Assembly: GCA_026397315.1 (NCBI GenBank)
Contig: JAPLVC010000004.1
Location: forward strand, 64,001 to 128,000
Direction of reading: 5' to 3'
DNA length: 64,000 bases
From: Candidatus Aenigmatarchaeota archaeon
GTDB taxonomy: Archaea > Aenigmatarchaeota > Aenigmatarchaeia > QMZP01 > QMZT01
The notes below the pieces were generated by a model that was not told the DNA's origin, ran no database searches, and was given only the letters and a program-made list of their open reading frames with translations. Below are positions 16,277 to 24,681 of this stretch, piece after piece. How positions within the stretch are numbered: the first letter of the stretch is position 1; each line of letters starts with the position of its first letter. The position numbers were made by a program, and so were the translations under genes.

Positions 16277-16411
16277 CTACTTGCAGAAAGGGCATTGCCC
16301 CATGTTCCCAGAGCAGCTAACTGGTTTCTTCAGCTTGCCGCAGAAACTCTTCTTGCCCAGGAACCACTGGCAGGAGCTTTCTGCTCCCGGAAAGTCGTCA
16401 GCATCTACCAT
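16277..16411 (-). CDS. 44-residue cysteine-rich miniprotein
   Basis: This short minus-strand ORF encodes five cysteines (positions 14, 24, 33, 40 and 43) and ends in CPFCK. The final CxxC plus earlier single cysteines could form one small zinc site. Codons are of host type. On the minus strand a TATA-like TTTAAATA lies about 25 bases before the ATG, and palindrome copy 3 (16459-16472) lies just upstream of it. Function unknown. Confidence 0.5.
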   Translation of the reverse strand: MVDADDFPGAESSCQWFLGKKSFCGKLKKPVSCSGNMGQCPFCK

Positions 16412-16458
16412 GTTTAAACATTGGTATTCAATATTTAAAAGTTCACTACTCACAAGTT

Positions 16459-16472
16459 ACTCATTTATGAGT
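16459..16472. promoter_or_regulatory. palindrome ACTCATTTATGAGT, copy 3
   Basis: Six-base arms ACTCAT and ATGAGT flank TT. It lies about 20 bases upstream of the TATA-like box of the cysteine miniprotein and about 60 bases upstream of the TATA box of the plus-strand orphan gene. It matches copies 1 and 2 in pattern ACTCAYNNRTGAGT. Confidence 0.4.
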
Positions 16473-16521
16473 TGGTAAATGACGCCTGCCTGAGGGGGAT
16501 GACCGCGTTGCTCGCGTGCAT

Positions 16522-16541
16522 CGAAAGCTTTATATATTTAA
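16522..16541 (+). promoter_or_regulatory. archaeal BRE/TATA promoter
   Basis: CGAAAGCTTTATA (16522-16534) followed by TATTTA forms a strong purine BRE plus TATA box. The same 13 bases recur at 51273-51285. Initiation would fall near 16555-16560, about 25 bases before the likely start codon at 16584. Confidence 0.7.
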
Positions 16542-16583
16542 TCACTAATTAATAGTAACATAATGTGTTTTGGAGGTATGCTT

Positions 16584-17279
16584 ATGAATGGCGAAATTCG
16601 CGAAATAGGCGGAATGAACGTTGTCATTGACCCGAGCGTAATTGATGCTGATGGAAAAATAGGCATGTATACGACAGGCACGGCAGCAACCGGTCGTCTG
16701 ATAAAAAACGTGAGAATAAGGCCGAAAAAAGTTTTCATCTCATCTCACGGCGATCTGGAAATACAAGACCAAAATCTCGGCACTAGGAAATTCAGAAAGC
16801 TTTTGAATTATTTGGGCCAAAACACGAATGGCTTTTCTGCATACGGAACGCATGATGGGGGAGAAATGGTTTGTGAACTGCCCATGGAAGACAATAATAC
16901 CGCTAAAATCAGGATATCCCTCGAGAACCTCGGAAAAAGGAGAAAGGGTCTTCCGGGCCTTTTTGGAATAAAGAGGACGTACGGCGATGTTCAGGTCTCT
17001 TCTGAGAAACCTTATTCGGCGCATATTAACAATAATCTCACAGGCAAACCGTTAGGAGAAGGCGGCGATTGGCCAGGCACGGGCAGAAGTACCACGGAAA
17101 TTGATCCCGTCCTTTACATTTCCGAACATCCGGAGATAAGAAGGAGAAGGGAAACAGCACATGGCATTGCAGATAATGGCTACAATGCTGTTGGCCAATA
17201 TCTTCCCAAACCAAAGAGAAATGTGATGGGAGCCGTAACAAATTACGACATACTCTCAAATGGTTTCAGGGGCATTTAG
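16584..17279 (+). CDS. orphan protein, unknown
   Basis: A 231-residue protein with no recognised domain. The N-terminal half has short beta-like segments (MNVVIDPSVID, NVRIRPKKVFIS). The C-terminal half is rich in Gly, Asn and Arg and has no signal peptide or membrane segment. The ATG at 16584 follows GGAGG by seven bases; earlier in-frame ATGs are at 16563 and 16578. A strong TATA promoter precedes it, so it is probably well expressed. Confidence 0.55.
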   Translation: MNGEIREIGGMNVVIDPSVIDADGKIGMYTTGTAATGRLIKNVRIRPKKVFISSHGDLEIQDQNLGTRKFRKLLNYLGQNTNGFSAYGTHDGGEMVCELPMEDNNTAKIRISLENLGKRRKGLPGLFGIKRTYGDVQVSSEKPYSAHINNNLTGKPLGEGGDWPGTGRSTTEIDPVLYISEHPEIRRRRETAHGIADNGYNAVGQYLPKPKRNVMGAVTNYDILSNGFRGI

Positions 17280-17358
17280 GATTTTGCAGCCCCTCGTTTT
17301 CATTTTTCATTTCATCATTTTTATGACTCAGAAATGGCTTACGGAAATGCTAGTTAAA

Positions 17359-18954
17359 TCAGATTATCGCGAATAAACCCAGCAGCGCCAGCACGACGCC
17401 GAGGAATCCCTCGCCTCCGATGAGTCCGGCTGCGATTAACTGGCCTTTCTCCGTCCATCCTTTCCTGTCGGCAACGTATCGCAGCACGCCGCCTGTGAAT
17501 AATGGGAATGATAGTTCTATGGGCACATAAAGGCCGATGCCAAACGCTATGGGTGCGATGCCTTGTTTGAAGTAAAGCGAGGCCAGCGTAAGCAGTCCGC
17601 CCGCGATTATGCCGTATACCATGAACTCCGATATGCCGCCCGCAGCGACGATGGACGAAAGCGCGACGGCCTGCGGCGCCGGGAGATTGACGCTACCCAG
17701 CTTATACATGTGGTCCAGCGCGACCAGCACTATGCCTATGACAATCCCTGATGAGAACACGCTTATGATCTGCGCTTTTATCTGGTCCTTCGGATTCGTG
17801 CCTACCAGGTGGCCCGCCTTGAGATCCTGCATGAAGTCGCCCGCCATGCCTGCGGATATGCACAGTATCGCGGCCAGCACGACCGCGACTACCGGGTCGA
17901 GCTGCACGAACAAAAGGACGATTATGAGTATGGCCATCGCGAAGACTTCCATGGGGTCGATGTTTATCTCGCCCGTTATCCTTGCGGCAATGTAGCTCAC
18001 GAGGAACGCGCCGAAAATCGACACTATCGCTATCGCGACGTTAAGCCGCAGGGCGATGCTCAGCAGCACTGCAAAAGCGATGATGGCGACGAACCACCAG
18101 CGACTGCGCTTTTCCTTCTTCCACGCGCCCTTCAGCATGGGCACGAATGCAGGCAGGCCCTTGAGCAGGAAGTAGACGACGCTAGCGCCAATTATCACGC
18201 CGATGCCGAAAGGCTTCGTCACCGTCATCATCGCGGCTATTTTGTCGGCGAACATGCCTGACGCCACGAGCGCGGGCACGAGCGCGAAATACGATACGAG
18301 CGCGCCGGCGAACCATATGGCCGTGAATTTGAGCCCGATCAAAAAGCCGCCTGAGAAAATCGCCAGGCTTATGCTCGCGCCGAAGGAGAAATATTTGGCA
18401 GCGGAAAGTTTCAGCGTGTCGAGGTTGAAGAACGAAGGAATCGCCTGGAAATAGTCGCGGACAATCGTGAACAGCCCGGCTAGGCCGAAGAACGCGAACA
18501 TTATTTTTGCCTGTTTGCCGCCTTTGTCCCCGGCTTCAAGGACTTTCGCCGTCGCCGCGCCGTCGGGATAGGGCAGTTTCAGCTTTACAATCATCTCCTC
18601 GCGCAGCGGTATGGTGAACAGCACGCCCAGAAGGCCGCCGACTATCGCGATGAACGTGACCTCTAAAATTGAGATGTCCAGGCCGAGCATCCATATGGCG
18701 GGCACGGTGAAAATTATGCCGGCCGCGAGCAGGCCGCCCGTCGATGCGGCGGTAGCAGCGACGTTGACCTCGTTCTTGTTTGTCTTGCCAAAAAGCTTTA
18801 ACAAAGCGAACGACATTATGGTCGCGGTTATGATGGGCCAGTATACGCCTCCGACCTTCAGGCCAGCGTACGCCGAATACATGCACACGACAGCCGAGAG
18901 AACCACGCCGATAAGGACGGCTTTCCACGTGAATGCCGAATTCTCTTTTGCCAT
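17359..18954 (-). CDS. OPT-family oligopeptide or metal-chelate transporter
   Basis: A 531-residue membrane protein with about 14-16 helices. The first helix region, AYAGLKVGGVYWPI, and KLPYPDGAATAKVLEAGDKGG after the early helices are signatures of the prokaryotic OPT family. Characterised members take up peptides, siderophores or metal chelates. The TATA-like box CATTATATAAGCG (minus strand, about 18975-18987) lies about 25 bases before the start, which suggests a near-leaderless transcript. Confidence 0.9.
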   Translation of the reverse strand: MAKENSAFTWKAVLIGVVLSAVVCMYSAYAGLKVGGVYWPIITATIMSFALLKLFGKTNKNEVNVAATAASTGGLLAAGIIFTVPAIWMLGLDISILEVTFIAIVGGLLGVLFTIPLREEMIVKLKLPYPDGAATAKVLEAGDKGGKQAKIMFAFFGLAGLFTIVRDYFQAIPSFFNLDTLKLSAAKYFSFGASISLAIFSGGFLIGLKFTAIWFAGALVSYFALVPALVASGMFADKIAAMMTVTKPFGIGVIIGASVVYFLLKGLPAFVPMLKGAWKKEKRSRWWFVAIIAFAVLLSIALRLNVAIAIVSIFGAFLVSYIAARITGEINIDPMEVFAMAILIIVLLFVQLDPVVAVVLAAILCISAGMAGDFMQDLKAGHLVGTNPKDQIKAQIISVFSSGIVIGIVLVALDHMYKLGSVNLPAPQAVALSSIVAAGGISEFMVYGIIAGGLLTLASLYFKQGIAPIAFGIGLYVPIELSFPLFTGGVLRYVADRKGWTEKGQLIAAGLIGGEGFLGVVLALLGLFAII

Positions 18955-19075
18955 TAATTTTCAAATTGCACAAGGTCGCTTATATAATGCGCTGTGACAT
19001 TTACGCGATTTGTCGAATTTTCCGGGCGCAATGACAATATTTAAAACTTATTTTCAAGCTTTAACTCGTGCAATC

Positions 19076-19435
19076 ATGTCAAAAAATTACATCGCCAAGA
19101 CAGCCTTTTGCGCATGGCTTGGCCTGACAGCCCTCGCCAACACATCATGTAACAGCATGGAAAATTTATACGATTCCCTTCTGGGAAGAACATCACAGAC
19201 ATTTTACAGGGATGTGAATGGCGATGGTGTGCCAGATAAGACTACGATTACAAGACAAAAAATTCTGGGAATTTTTTGGAAAAGTTATCCCGACAATCCC
19301 ATTCCAAAAATCGGCGAAGAGATAAAAATCGAAACCCTGTACGGTACCAAAAACGGCAAAGGGCCTTATCTTCCGTGGGAGCAGTTCGACGAATACAAGA
19401 AAACCGGAAAGCTTCCGACCGGAACTCACGAATGA
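19076..19435 (+). CDS. small putative lipoprotein with DxNGDGxPD loop
   Basis: A 119-residue protein. The first 21 residues form a short basic start and hydrophobic stretch ending in ALANTSC, a weak lipobox, so the mature protein may be lipid-anchored outside the membrane. A Ca-binding-type loop DVNGDGVPDKTTI follows at about residues 46-58, typical of FG-GAP or dockerin-like repeats. The frame extends to 19010 but the ATG at 19076 fits the signal peptide. No family recognised. Confidence 0.5.
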   Translation: MSKNYIAKTAFCAWLGLTALANTSCNSMENLYDSLLGRTSQTFYRDVNGDGVPDKTTITRQKILGIFWKSYPDNPIPKIGEEIKIETLYGTKNGKGPYLPWEQFDEYKKTGKLPTGTHE

Positions 19436-19444
19436 AGATTGTGG

Positions 19445-19978
19445 CTATTTCTTTTCATGTTGCTTCTTCATGAAGAACTCGCACGCCGGGCATCCCAGCT
19501 CGCCCTGCTTGCAGTGCGGGCAGGCGATTTTTCCGTACACGATGGGATTTCCAGCGAACATTATTATCAGCGGCCATATTGCAAGCCCTATGACAAACAG
19601 GCTGAAGTCAGGCCAGCTCGCGTATGTCAGATACGCGCCAGCCGCCAAAGCAATTATCGTGGGCAGCATGGTCGGGATGAAGTTTTTCGCAGTCAGCTTG
19701 TTCTCGTTGAACTTCCTCTTCTCGTCCTTCTTGAAAAAAACCTTCGCTAGTTTCCCCTTGCCGCAGACGCAGCGTTTGTCGTAGTAGTAGCAGCGCACGC
19801 ATCCTCCTCTGAGCACCTGTATCTCGAGGAACGCCACGTATATGAAAAGCAGCAGCGAGAACAGCGGCAATATCATGTATGTCAGGTATAATCCGGCGGC
19901 GTATACGGAAAATGATGCGAAATAGTAAACGAGCATCATCCACACAGGATAGCTTTCAAACTTCTTGTCATTAGCCAT
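19445..19978 (-). CDS. membrane protein with two Cys-rich metal-binding clusters
   Basis: A 177-residue protein with two hydrophobic helix pairs. After the first pair comes GGCVRCYYYDKRCVCGKGK, and the C-terminus has CPHCKQGELGCPACEFF. Each is a probable zinc ribbon or metal site facing the cytoplasm. The 'CxxCYYYxKxCxxGKGK' pattern recurs in uncharacterised archaeal membrane proteins. The start at 19978 follows GAGGTGG; the longer frame overlaps the neighbour. It is the last gene of the run thyX-like, glyA, 89-residue protein, this gene, with gaps of 31, 15 and 11 bases. Confidence 0.6.
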   Translation of the reverse strand: MANDKKFESYPVWMMLVYYFASFSVYAAGLYLTYMILPLFSLLLFIYVAFLEIQVLRGGCVRCYYYDKRCVCGKGKLAKVFFKKDEKRKFNENKLTAKNFIPTMLPTIIALAAGAYLTYASWPDFSLFVIGLAIWPLIIMFAGNPIVYGKIACPHCKQGELGCPACEFFMKKQHEKK

Positions 19979-19989
19979 AGCAAACCACC

Positions 19990-20259
19990 TCATTTTCTGA
20001 AGACTTTCTTCAACCACAATTTTTTGAAGAATGGAAGCGTCAGTGTCGACAGCATGAAAGCGACCGCTGGAACGATTGCGTTGAGCCAAGGATAAGGGAT
20101 GGCGATGGCCTGCATGTAAAAGCCGATTGCCATGTAAGTGAATAAGACAAGAAGACCGCGTCGCGTATAACTAGTCTCCCATGCCTTGTCTGCCTCGACG
20201 CGCACATTTCTTTCCTCTATACTTATTATCCGTTCTTCGAGTTTGTCTGAATCTGCCAT
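19990..20259 (-). CDS. small two-helix membrane protein of a widespread unnamed family
   Basis: An 89-residue protein. The N-terminal helix has EERIISIEERNVRVEADKAW and then ETSYTRRGLL. Two hydrophobic helices follow, the second preceded by IPYPWLNAIVPAVAFMLSTL, and the C-terminus is basic. The E-E-R-N-x-R-V-E-x-D-K-A-W-E-T-S-x-T-R-R pattern is one I associate with small proteins common in DPANN archaea and Patescibacteria; function unknown. It lies 15 bases after glyA in the same operon. Confidence 0.65.
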   Translation of the reverse strand: MADSDKLEERIISIEERNVRVEADKAWETSYTRRGLLVLFTYMAIGFYMQAIAIPYPWLNAIVPAVAFMLSTLTLPFFKKLWLKKVFRK

Positions 20260-20274
20260 TTACATATACCTCGT

Positions 20275-21513
20275 TCAGTAAACCGGGAAATGCCTGCAGA
20301 GTTCCTTTACCTCTTCCCTGACCTTCGCTAGCGCCATGTCGTCCTTGTGGTTGTTTATTGCCTTGTTGATGAGGTCTGCGACGTGCTTCATCTCGCCTTC
20401 CTTCATGCCGCGCGTCGTTATTGTCGGGGTTCCAAGACGGATGCCGCTCGGGTCGAATGGGGAGCGCGTGTCGTAAGGGACCGTGTTCTTGTTCACGGTT
20501 ATGCCCGCCTTGTCGAGCGAGGTTTCCGCTTCTCCACCACTCAGGCCCTTTTGCGTCAGGTCAATCAGTATTAGATGGTTGTCCGTGCCTCCAGATACGA
20601 GAGCGAAGCCGTGCGCCATTAGCGCGTCTGCTAGCGCCTTCGCGTTTTTGACAATTTGGTGGGCGTATTCCCTGAACTCGGGTTTCGCAGCCTCTCTGAA
20701 CGCGACCGCTTTTGCCGCAATCGCGTGCTCGTGAGGACCGCCCTGCATGCCGGGGAAGACGGCCTTGTCAATATCTTTTGCGAAGCGCTCTTTGCACATA
20801 ATTATAGCGCCTCGCGGGCCGCGCAGCGTCTTGTGCGTCGTCGTCGTGACGACGTCGGTGAACGGGAAAGGCGACGGGTGAACGCCTCCGACGATGAGCC
20901 CTGCGATGTGCGCGATGTCCGCCATCGATATCGCTCCGCATTCCTGCGCAATCTCGGCGAATGCTTTGAAATCGATTTTCCGAGGATAAGCCGTAGCTCC
21001 GGACAAAAGGATTTTCGGTTTTTCCTGAAGAGCAATTTTTCTCACTTCATCATAATCTATGAGATGCGTCTTGGGGTCGACGCCGTACTGCGCGATCTTG
21101 TAGGCGCGGCCTGAAAAATTGACCTTGTGGCCGTGCGTGAGGTGGCCGCCCTGCGACAGGTTCATGCCCATCAGCGTGTCGCCGAAATTCATCAGGGCGA
21201 AGTAGACTTCGATGTTCGCCGGCGAACCGGAATACGGCTGGACATTCACGTGCTCGCAGCCGAACAGCTTCTTCGCGCGTTCTATCGCTATATTTTCGAC
21301 AATATCGATAAACTCGTTGCCGCCGTAATAACGTCTCCCGGGATAGCCTTCGGCATACTTGTTGTTGAAGACCGAGCCCAGCGCCTGGAGGACGGCCCTG
21401 CTGGGAAAGTTCTCGGAAGGAATCAGTTCGAGACCCTCGTTTATCCTTTTCGTCTCCTGTTCGCCGAGGCCGAAAATCTCCGGGTCAGCATCCTTCAGAT
21501 TGTCCTTCCACAT
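20275..21513 (-). CDS. glyA: serine hydroxymethyltransferase
   Basis: GlyA interconverts serine and glycine and loads a one-carbon unit on a folate or pterin. The 412-residue length is typical. IPSENFPS is near residue 33, [15 protein letters not shown] near 51, and the PLP lysine lies in [14 protein letters not shown] (K near 225). GlyA follows the ThyX-like gene by 31 bases, linking methylene-folate supply to thymidylate synthesis. PLP for GlyA would come from pdxST at the end of the window. Confidence 0.96.
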   Translation of the reverse strand: MWKDNLKDADPEIFGLGEQETKRINEGLELIPSENFPSRAVLQALGSVFNNKYAEGYPGRRYYGGNEFIDIVENIAIERAKKLFGCEHVNVQPYSGSPANIEVYFALMNFGDTLMGMNLSQGGHLTHGHKVNFSGRAYKIAQYGVDPKTHLIDYDEVRKIALQEKPKILLSGATAYPRKIDFKAFAEIAQECGAISMADIAHIAGLIVGGVHPSPFPFTDVVTTTTHKTLRGPRGAIIMCKERFAKDIDKAVFPGMQGGPHEHAIAAKAVAFREAAKPEFREYAHQIVKNAKALADALMAHGFALVSGGTDNHLILIDLTQKGLSGGEAETSLDKAGITVNKNTVPYDTRSPFDPSGIRLGTPTITTRGMKEGEMKHVADLINKAINNHKDDMALAKVREEVKELCRHFPVY

Positions 21514-21544
21514 AAAATCACCATTCCCATTGCATGCGCTAGCT

Positions 21545-23068
21545 CTATCTCGACGGCCCTTCGTCCATGTCGACCTTTATGTATTTCGCCAGCATCGGAT
21601 GCACGCGCTTCACTTCCTTGTAAAGCTCCCACGCCACGCGCCTGTATGAGATATGCCCTTCCTTGGACGAGCGCAACTTGATGAAATGGTAAAGCTCGCG
21701 CAGGTTCCACGTGAACAGAGTTCTCTTTCGGAATGCGAGCGGCACGACGTATTGCGCCTCGTGGGGGAAGCGCTCCGCAATCTTCTCGTAGGCCTGCTTC
21801 GCGTGCTCCATGGCAGCGCGGAACTGCTTTTCGAAGCCCGCGTCGATTATTTCCTGGGGAATGTCATAGCCGTTCGCCGTCGTCAGCGACTGATTGGTTT
21901 GCGTGCATATCCTGTGTCGCTGGATGTCGCGGAACGCGCCGTAATCGACGAGTATGTCGAAAGTGTAGTAAGCATGCTCCAGTTCGCGCAGAGGCGAGTC
22001 ATGCCTTCCCATGCGTTTCATGGACTCGTCGAATACCCGTTCCTTTTCAGCGGCGTCCATTTTCTTGACCCGCTTCAGCACGTACGCGTAAGGCTCGTGC
22101 GAATATTTGTAAATCATGGAGGCGATGATTTTGTTCTCCGCGTCCTGGTCGTATTCGACCAGCGTCACGCTTTTCTGGTCGTGCGTTTCGTCGCTTTTGC
22201 CGTGCCCGCTCACAAGCTCTTCCATGGACCTGTCGGTCTCGCGGATGTAATGGTTCGCGTCCGCGTATTTGATAAGCGTGGGAATTATTTTAAGCACTTC
22301 GGATTTCATGTCCGTGCCGATTTTGTTCATCTCGGACAGCGGATGGGACATGAGTTTAGTCAGCATGCGCTCCAGCGTGCGCGCGTTGACAGTGATGGAC
22401 ATGTTGGTGAGAGTCGATGCAGGAAGGACGTAGCGCACTGCGTCGCACGCCCTTGCTTTCGTGATGCCCTCATACTGTTTCTCGTTCATTCCCATCGGTC
22501 GCGGGAAGCGCTGTTCCATATGTTTCAGCATGTGCGGCATTATTTCCAGGTAAGTATCAAACAGCGAGCTGCACGTTTTCGAGTATAGCTCGGCGAATTC
22601 CGATTCCATGAGATTCGCCGGCTTGTAGAACTTGTCGCGGTCGAATATCTGGTAGCGGGTCGATTTCTCCGTGTAGGAAGCGAGTCTTGAATCTTCGATT
22701 GCTTTCGTCGCGAGTATCGAAACGTTCTCGGCAGCGATGCTCGCTATCGCGTGCTCAGCTACGGACGAATGGCCGTAGCCCACGACCCACTGCTCGTGGA
22801 ACTTGCGCGCCTTCTCCTTAGCCTGCGCATAGTCTATGCCTTTTTCGGAATAGACATTCACGACCTCGCCCATGTCGATGTCCTTGCTCTTTATCAGTTT
22901 CAGCAGGTTGTCGCGGAAGCTCGCCGGGCTGCGCGACACGTAAGCGAAAAGCACGGCGACGACCTCGGGCGGGAGGTTATATATTACATAGATATCCTTG
23001 TCTATGCTTGTCACATGGTTGTTCAGAATCGCCTCGTCTTCCTTTGAAAAATTTGATTTGCCTTCCAT
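21545..23068 (-). CDS. double-length ThyX-like (FAD-dependent thymidylate synthase) protein
   Basis: ThyX makes dTMP from dUMP using FAD. This 507-residue protein is about twice the normal length and consists of two ThyX-like halves. In the first half GHSSVAEHA and [12 protein letters not shown] match the ThyX substrate motif, but RHR has become DSR. In the second half [19 protein letters not shown] keeps RHR but lacks the following S-x-[19 protein letters not shown] near the C-terminus is also typical of ThyX. Each half thus keeps a different part of the active site. It is first in an operon with glyA. Whether it is a true thymidylate synthase is not settled by sequence. Confidence 0.8.
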   Translation of the reverse strand: MEGKSNFSKEDEAILNNHVTSIDKDIYVIYNLPPEVVAVLFAYVSRSPASFRDNLLKLIKSKDIDMGEVVNVYSEKGIDYAQAKEKARKFHEQWVVGYGHSSVAEHAIASIAAENVSILATKAIEDSRLASYTEKSTRYQIFDRDKFYKPANLMESEFAELYSKTCSSLFDTYLEIMPHMLKHMEQRFPRPMGMNEKQYEGITKARACDAVRYVLPASTLTNMSITVNARTLERMLTKLMSHPLSEMNKIGTDMKSEVLKIIPTLIKYADANHYIRETDRSMEELVSGHGKSDETHDQKSVTLVEYDQDAENKIIASMIYKYSHEPYAYVLKRVKKMDAAEKERVFDESMKRMGRHDSPLRELEHAYYTFDILVDYGAFRDIQRHRICTQTNQSLTTANGYDIPQEIIDAGFEKQFRAAMEHAKQAYEKIAERFPHEAQYVVPLAFRKRTLFTWNLRELYHFIKLRSSKEGHISYRRVAWELYKEVKRVHPMLAKYIKVDMDEGPSR

Positions 23069-23196
23069 TCTGCAAAACCCCTGCCAAACCCCGATGAAAA
23101 GATTATCCGTTCAAATTTTATAAGCGTTTTCGCTAGCTGTGCCGTTACCAGTGACAAGTAAGTAATTTAAAATTAACAAATAAGATATGACTGATT

Positions 23197-23559
23197 ATGT
23201 ACGAGGCAGCCAGCAGTAGTTCGCTAGACGATATCACATTAAAGAAAGGTTTCATGCAATTTCTGAAGGACAAAATAGGCAACATTGAAGATATGGGAAA
23301 CGGAAGAACATACCCTGCACCTATTTTGCAGACTGAACATTTTAAAGTCCATTACAAATGCAACGTCGAAAAAGGAGAAGTCGAAGAATGCGTCAGGCAA
23401 ATACTGGACATGACGGGCGGCTGGCGGCCGGCGGATGCGGAGGAAAATGCGAGATTAGATGCGATGACATTCTTCAGCCCGGACGGCAAAAAAAGAAAAA
23501 CAGTCGAGATAGAACATTACGATGACGAAACTTACATTGCCGTCTTTGATATGCAGTAA
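23197..23559 (+). CDS. orphan 120-residue protein
   Basis: No family recognised. The protein is soluble, with a helical N-terminal part, a central KVHYKCNVEKGEVEECVRQI segment and a C-terminal beta hairpin (KTVEIEHYDDETYIAVF). It has two cysteines and no membrane segment. A TATA-like AGTAATTTAAAATT lies about 30 bases before the ATG. It stands alone between the divergent ThyX-like operon and trxB. Confidence 0.5.
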   Translation: MYEAASSSSLDDITLKKGFMQFLKDKIGNIEDMGNGRTYPAPILQTEHFKVHYKCNVEKGEVEECVRQILDMTGGWRPADAEENARLDAMTFFSPDGKKRKTVEIEHYDDETYIAVFDMQ

Positions 23560-23607
23560 GACCTGAAAATAATTTAAGCATGGATGCTTATTCTTTATCG
23601 TGGTTGC

Positions 23608-24531
23608 ATGGATTCTTACGAAGTCATAATCATCGGCCTCGGCCCAGCAGGCTGCACCGCGGGCATTTACGCCACGCGTTTCGGACTGAAAACTCTTGTC
23701 ATCGGAAAAGAGCCGGGCGGACAGGCGAACGAAGCTCACAAGATCGACAACTACCCGGGCATGCTGGGGGTGAAGGGCGCGGATATAATGAGCAAGTTCC
23801 GCGAGCATGCCAAGGCACTGGGCGTGGAGATTATTTATACCGAGGTCGTGGACATAAAGAAGAAAAGCGACGGCTTCATTGTAAAGACGGAGAGCGGAGA
23901 ATACGAGGCGAAATCGGTCATAATAGCGACCGGCAAGAAGCGCAGGCAGGACATTCCCGGCGAGAACGAGCTGCGCGGACGAGGGGTTTCTAACTGCGCC
24001 ACGTGCGACGCGCCTTTCTTCAAGAACAAGGTCGTGTGTGTAATCGGCGGCAGCAACTCGGCAGTCATGTCTGCGCTCATGCTGGCCGAGCACGCCAAGA
24101 AAACATACCTTACTTACAGGAAAGGCAAGGATGACATGCGCGCCATGCCGACATGGGTGACGTCGGCGGAGACGAACCCCAAGATAGAGATGATATTCAA
24201 CGCGATTCCGAAAAGGATAGAAGGCAAAGAATTTGTCCAGGCTATACTCTTCGACAAGGAAGGCAAGGAATTCAGCCTGAAAGTCGACGGAGTTTTCGTC
24301 GAGAATGGTGCTATACCGCAGACTGAGCTTGCGCTCAAGCTTGGCGTCGCAGTCGAAGAAAAGAGCGGCAAGATAAAAGTCGGGCCCGACATGGTGACGA
24401 ACGTCAAAGGCGTGTTCGCAGCGGGAGACGTGACCAACGGATCGGCGGACTTCGAGCAGATAATAATCGCCGCCGCCGAGGGAGCGAATGCAGCGAGATC
24501 GGCTTACAAATACGTCAGGAAGCGCGACTGA
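23608..24531 (+). CDS. trxB: thioredoxin reductase-like flavoprotein
   Basis: The 307-residue protein has the FAD loop IIIGLGPAGCTAGIYA at the N-terminus, the active disulfide NCATCDAPFF (C-A-T-C near residue 130-137), and the C-terminal FAD motif GVFAAGDVTNG. In the second nucleotide domain the loop VIGGSNSAV is present, but the NADPH-selecting HRRxxxR is replaced by YRKGKDDMR. The electron donor may therefore not be NADPH (NADH or another donor is possible). The start ATG at 23608 is preferred over 23584 by homology. The thioredoxin gene lies 1.4 kb downstream, beyond gdhA. Confidence 0.9.
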   Translation: MDSYEVIIIGLGPAGCTAGIYATRFGLKTLVIGKEPGGQANEAHKIDNYPGMLGVKGADIMSKFREHAKALGVEIIYTEVVDIKKKSDGFIVKTESGEYEAKSVIIATGKKRRQDIPGENELRGRGVSNCATCDAPFFKNKVVCVIGGSNSAVMSALMLAEHAKKTYLTYRKGKDDMRAMPTWVTSAETNPKIEMIFNAIPKRIEGKEFVQAILFDKEGKEFSLKVDGVFVENGAIPQTELALKLGVAVEEKSGKIKVGPDMVTNVKGVFAAGDVTNGSADFEQIIIAAAEGANAARSAYKYVRKRD

Positions 24532-24583
24532 TTCCGGAGGCCAGGAGTGAGCAAAGCGAACGACGATGGCTCCCTTTTCGCTT

Positions 24584-24604
24584 AAGCCTTTGTGAAAAAG
24601 GCTT
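24584..24604. terminator. hairpin between trxB and gdhA
   Basis: AAGCCTTT (24584-24591) and AAAGGCTT (24597-24604) form a perfect 8-bp stem with a GTGAA loop, about 50 bases after the trxB stop. No T-run follows, so it may be a processing or attenuation signal and not a simple terminator. Confidence 0.4.
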
Positions 24605-24681
24605 ACAAAACTCTAATAAATCTTAATTGTAAATAAAATACTACATTTATTTTCAAACTGAAAAATCGGGTGGGTGGTTGT

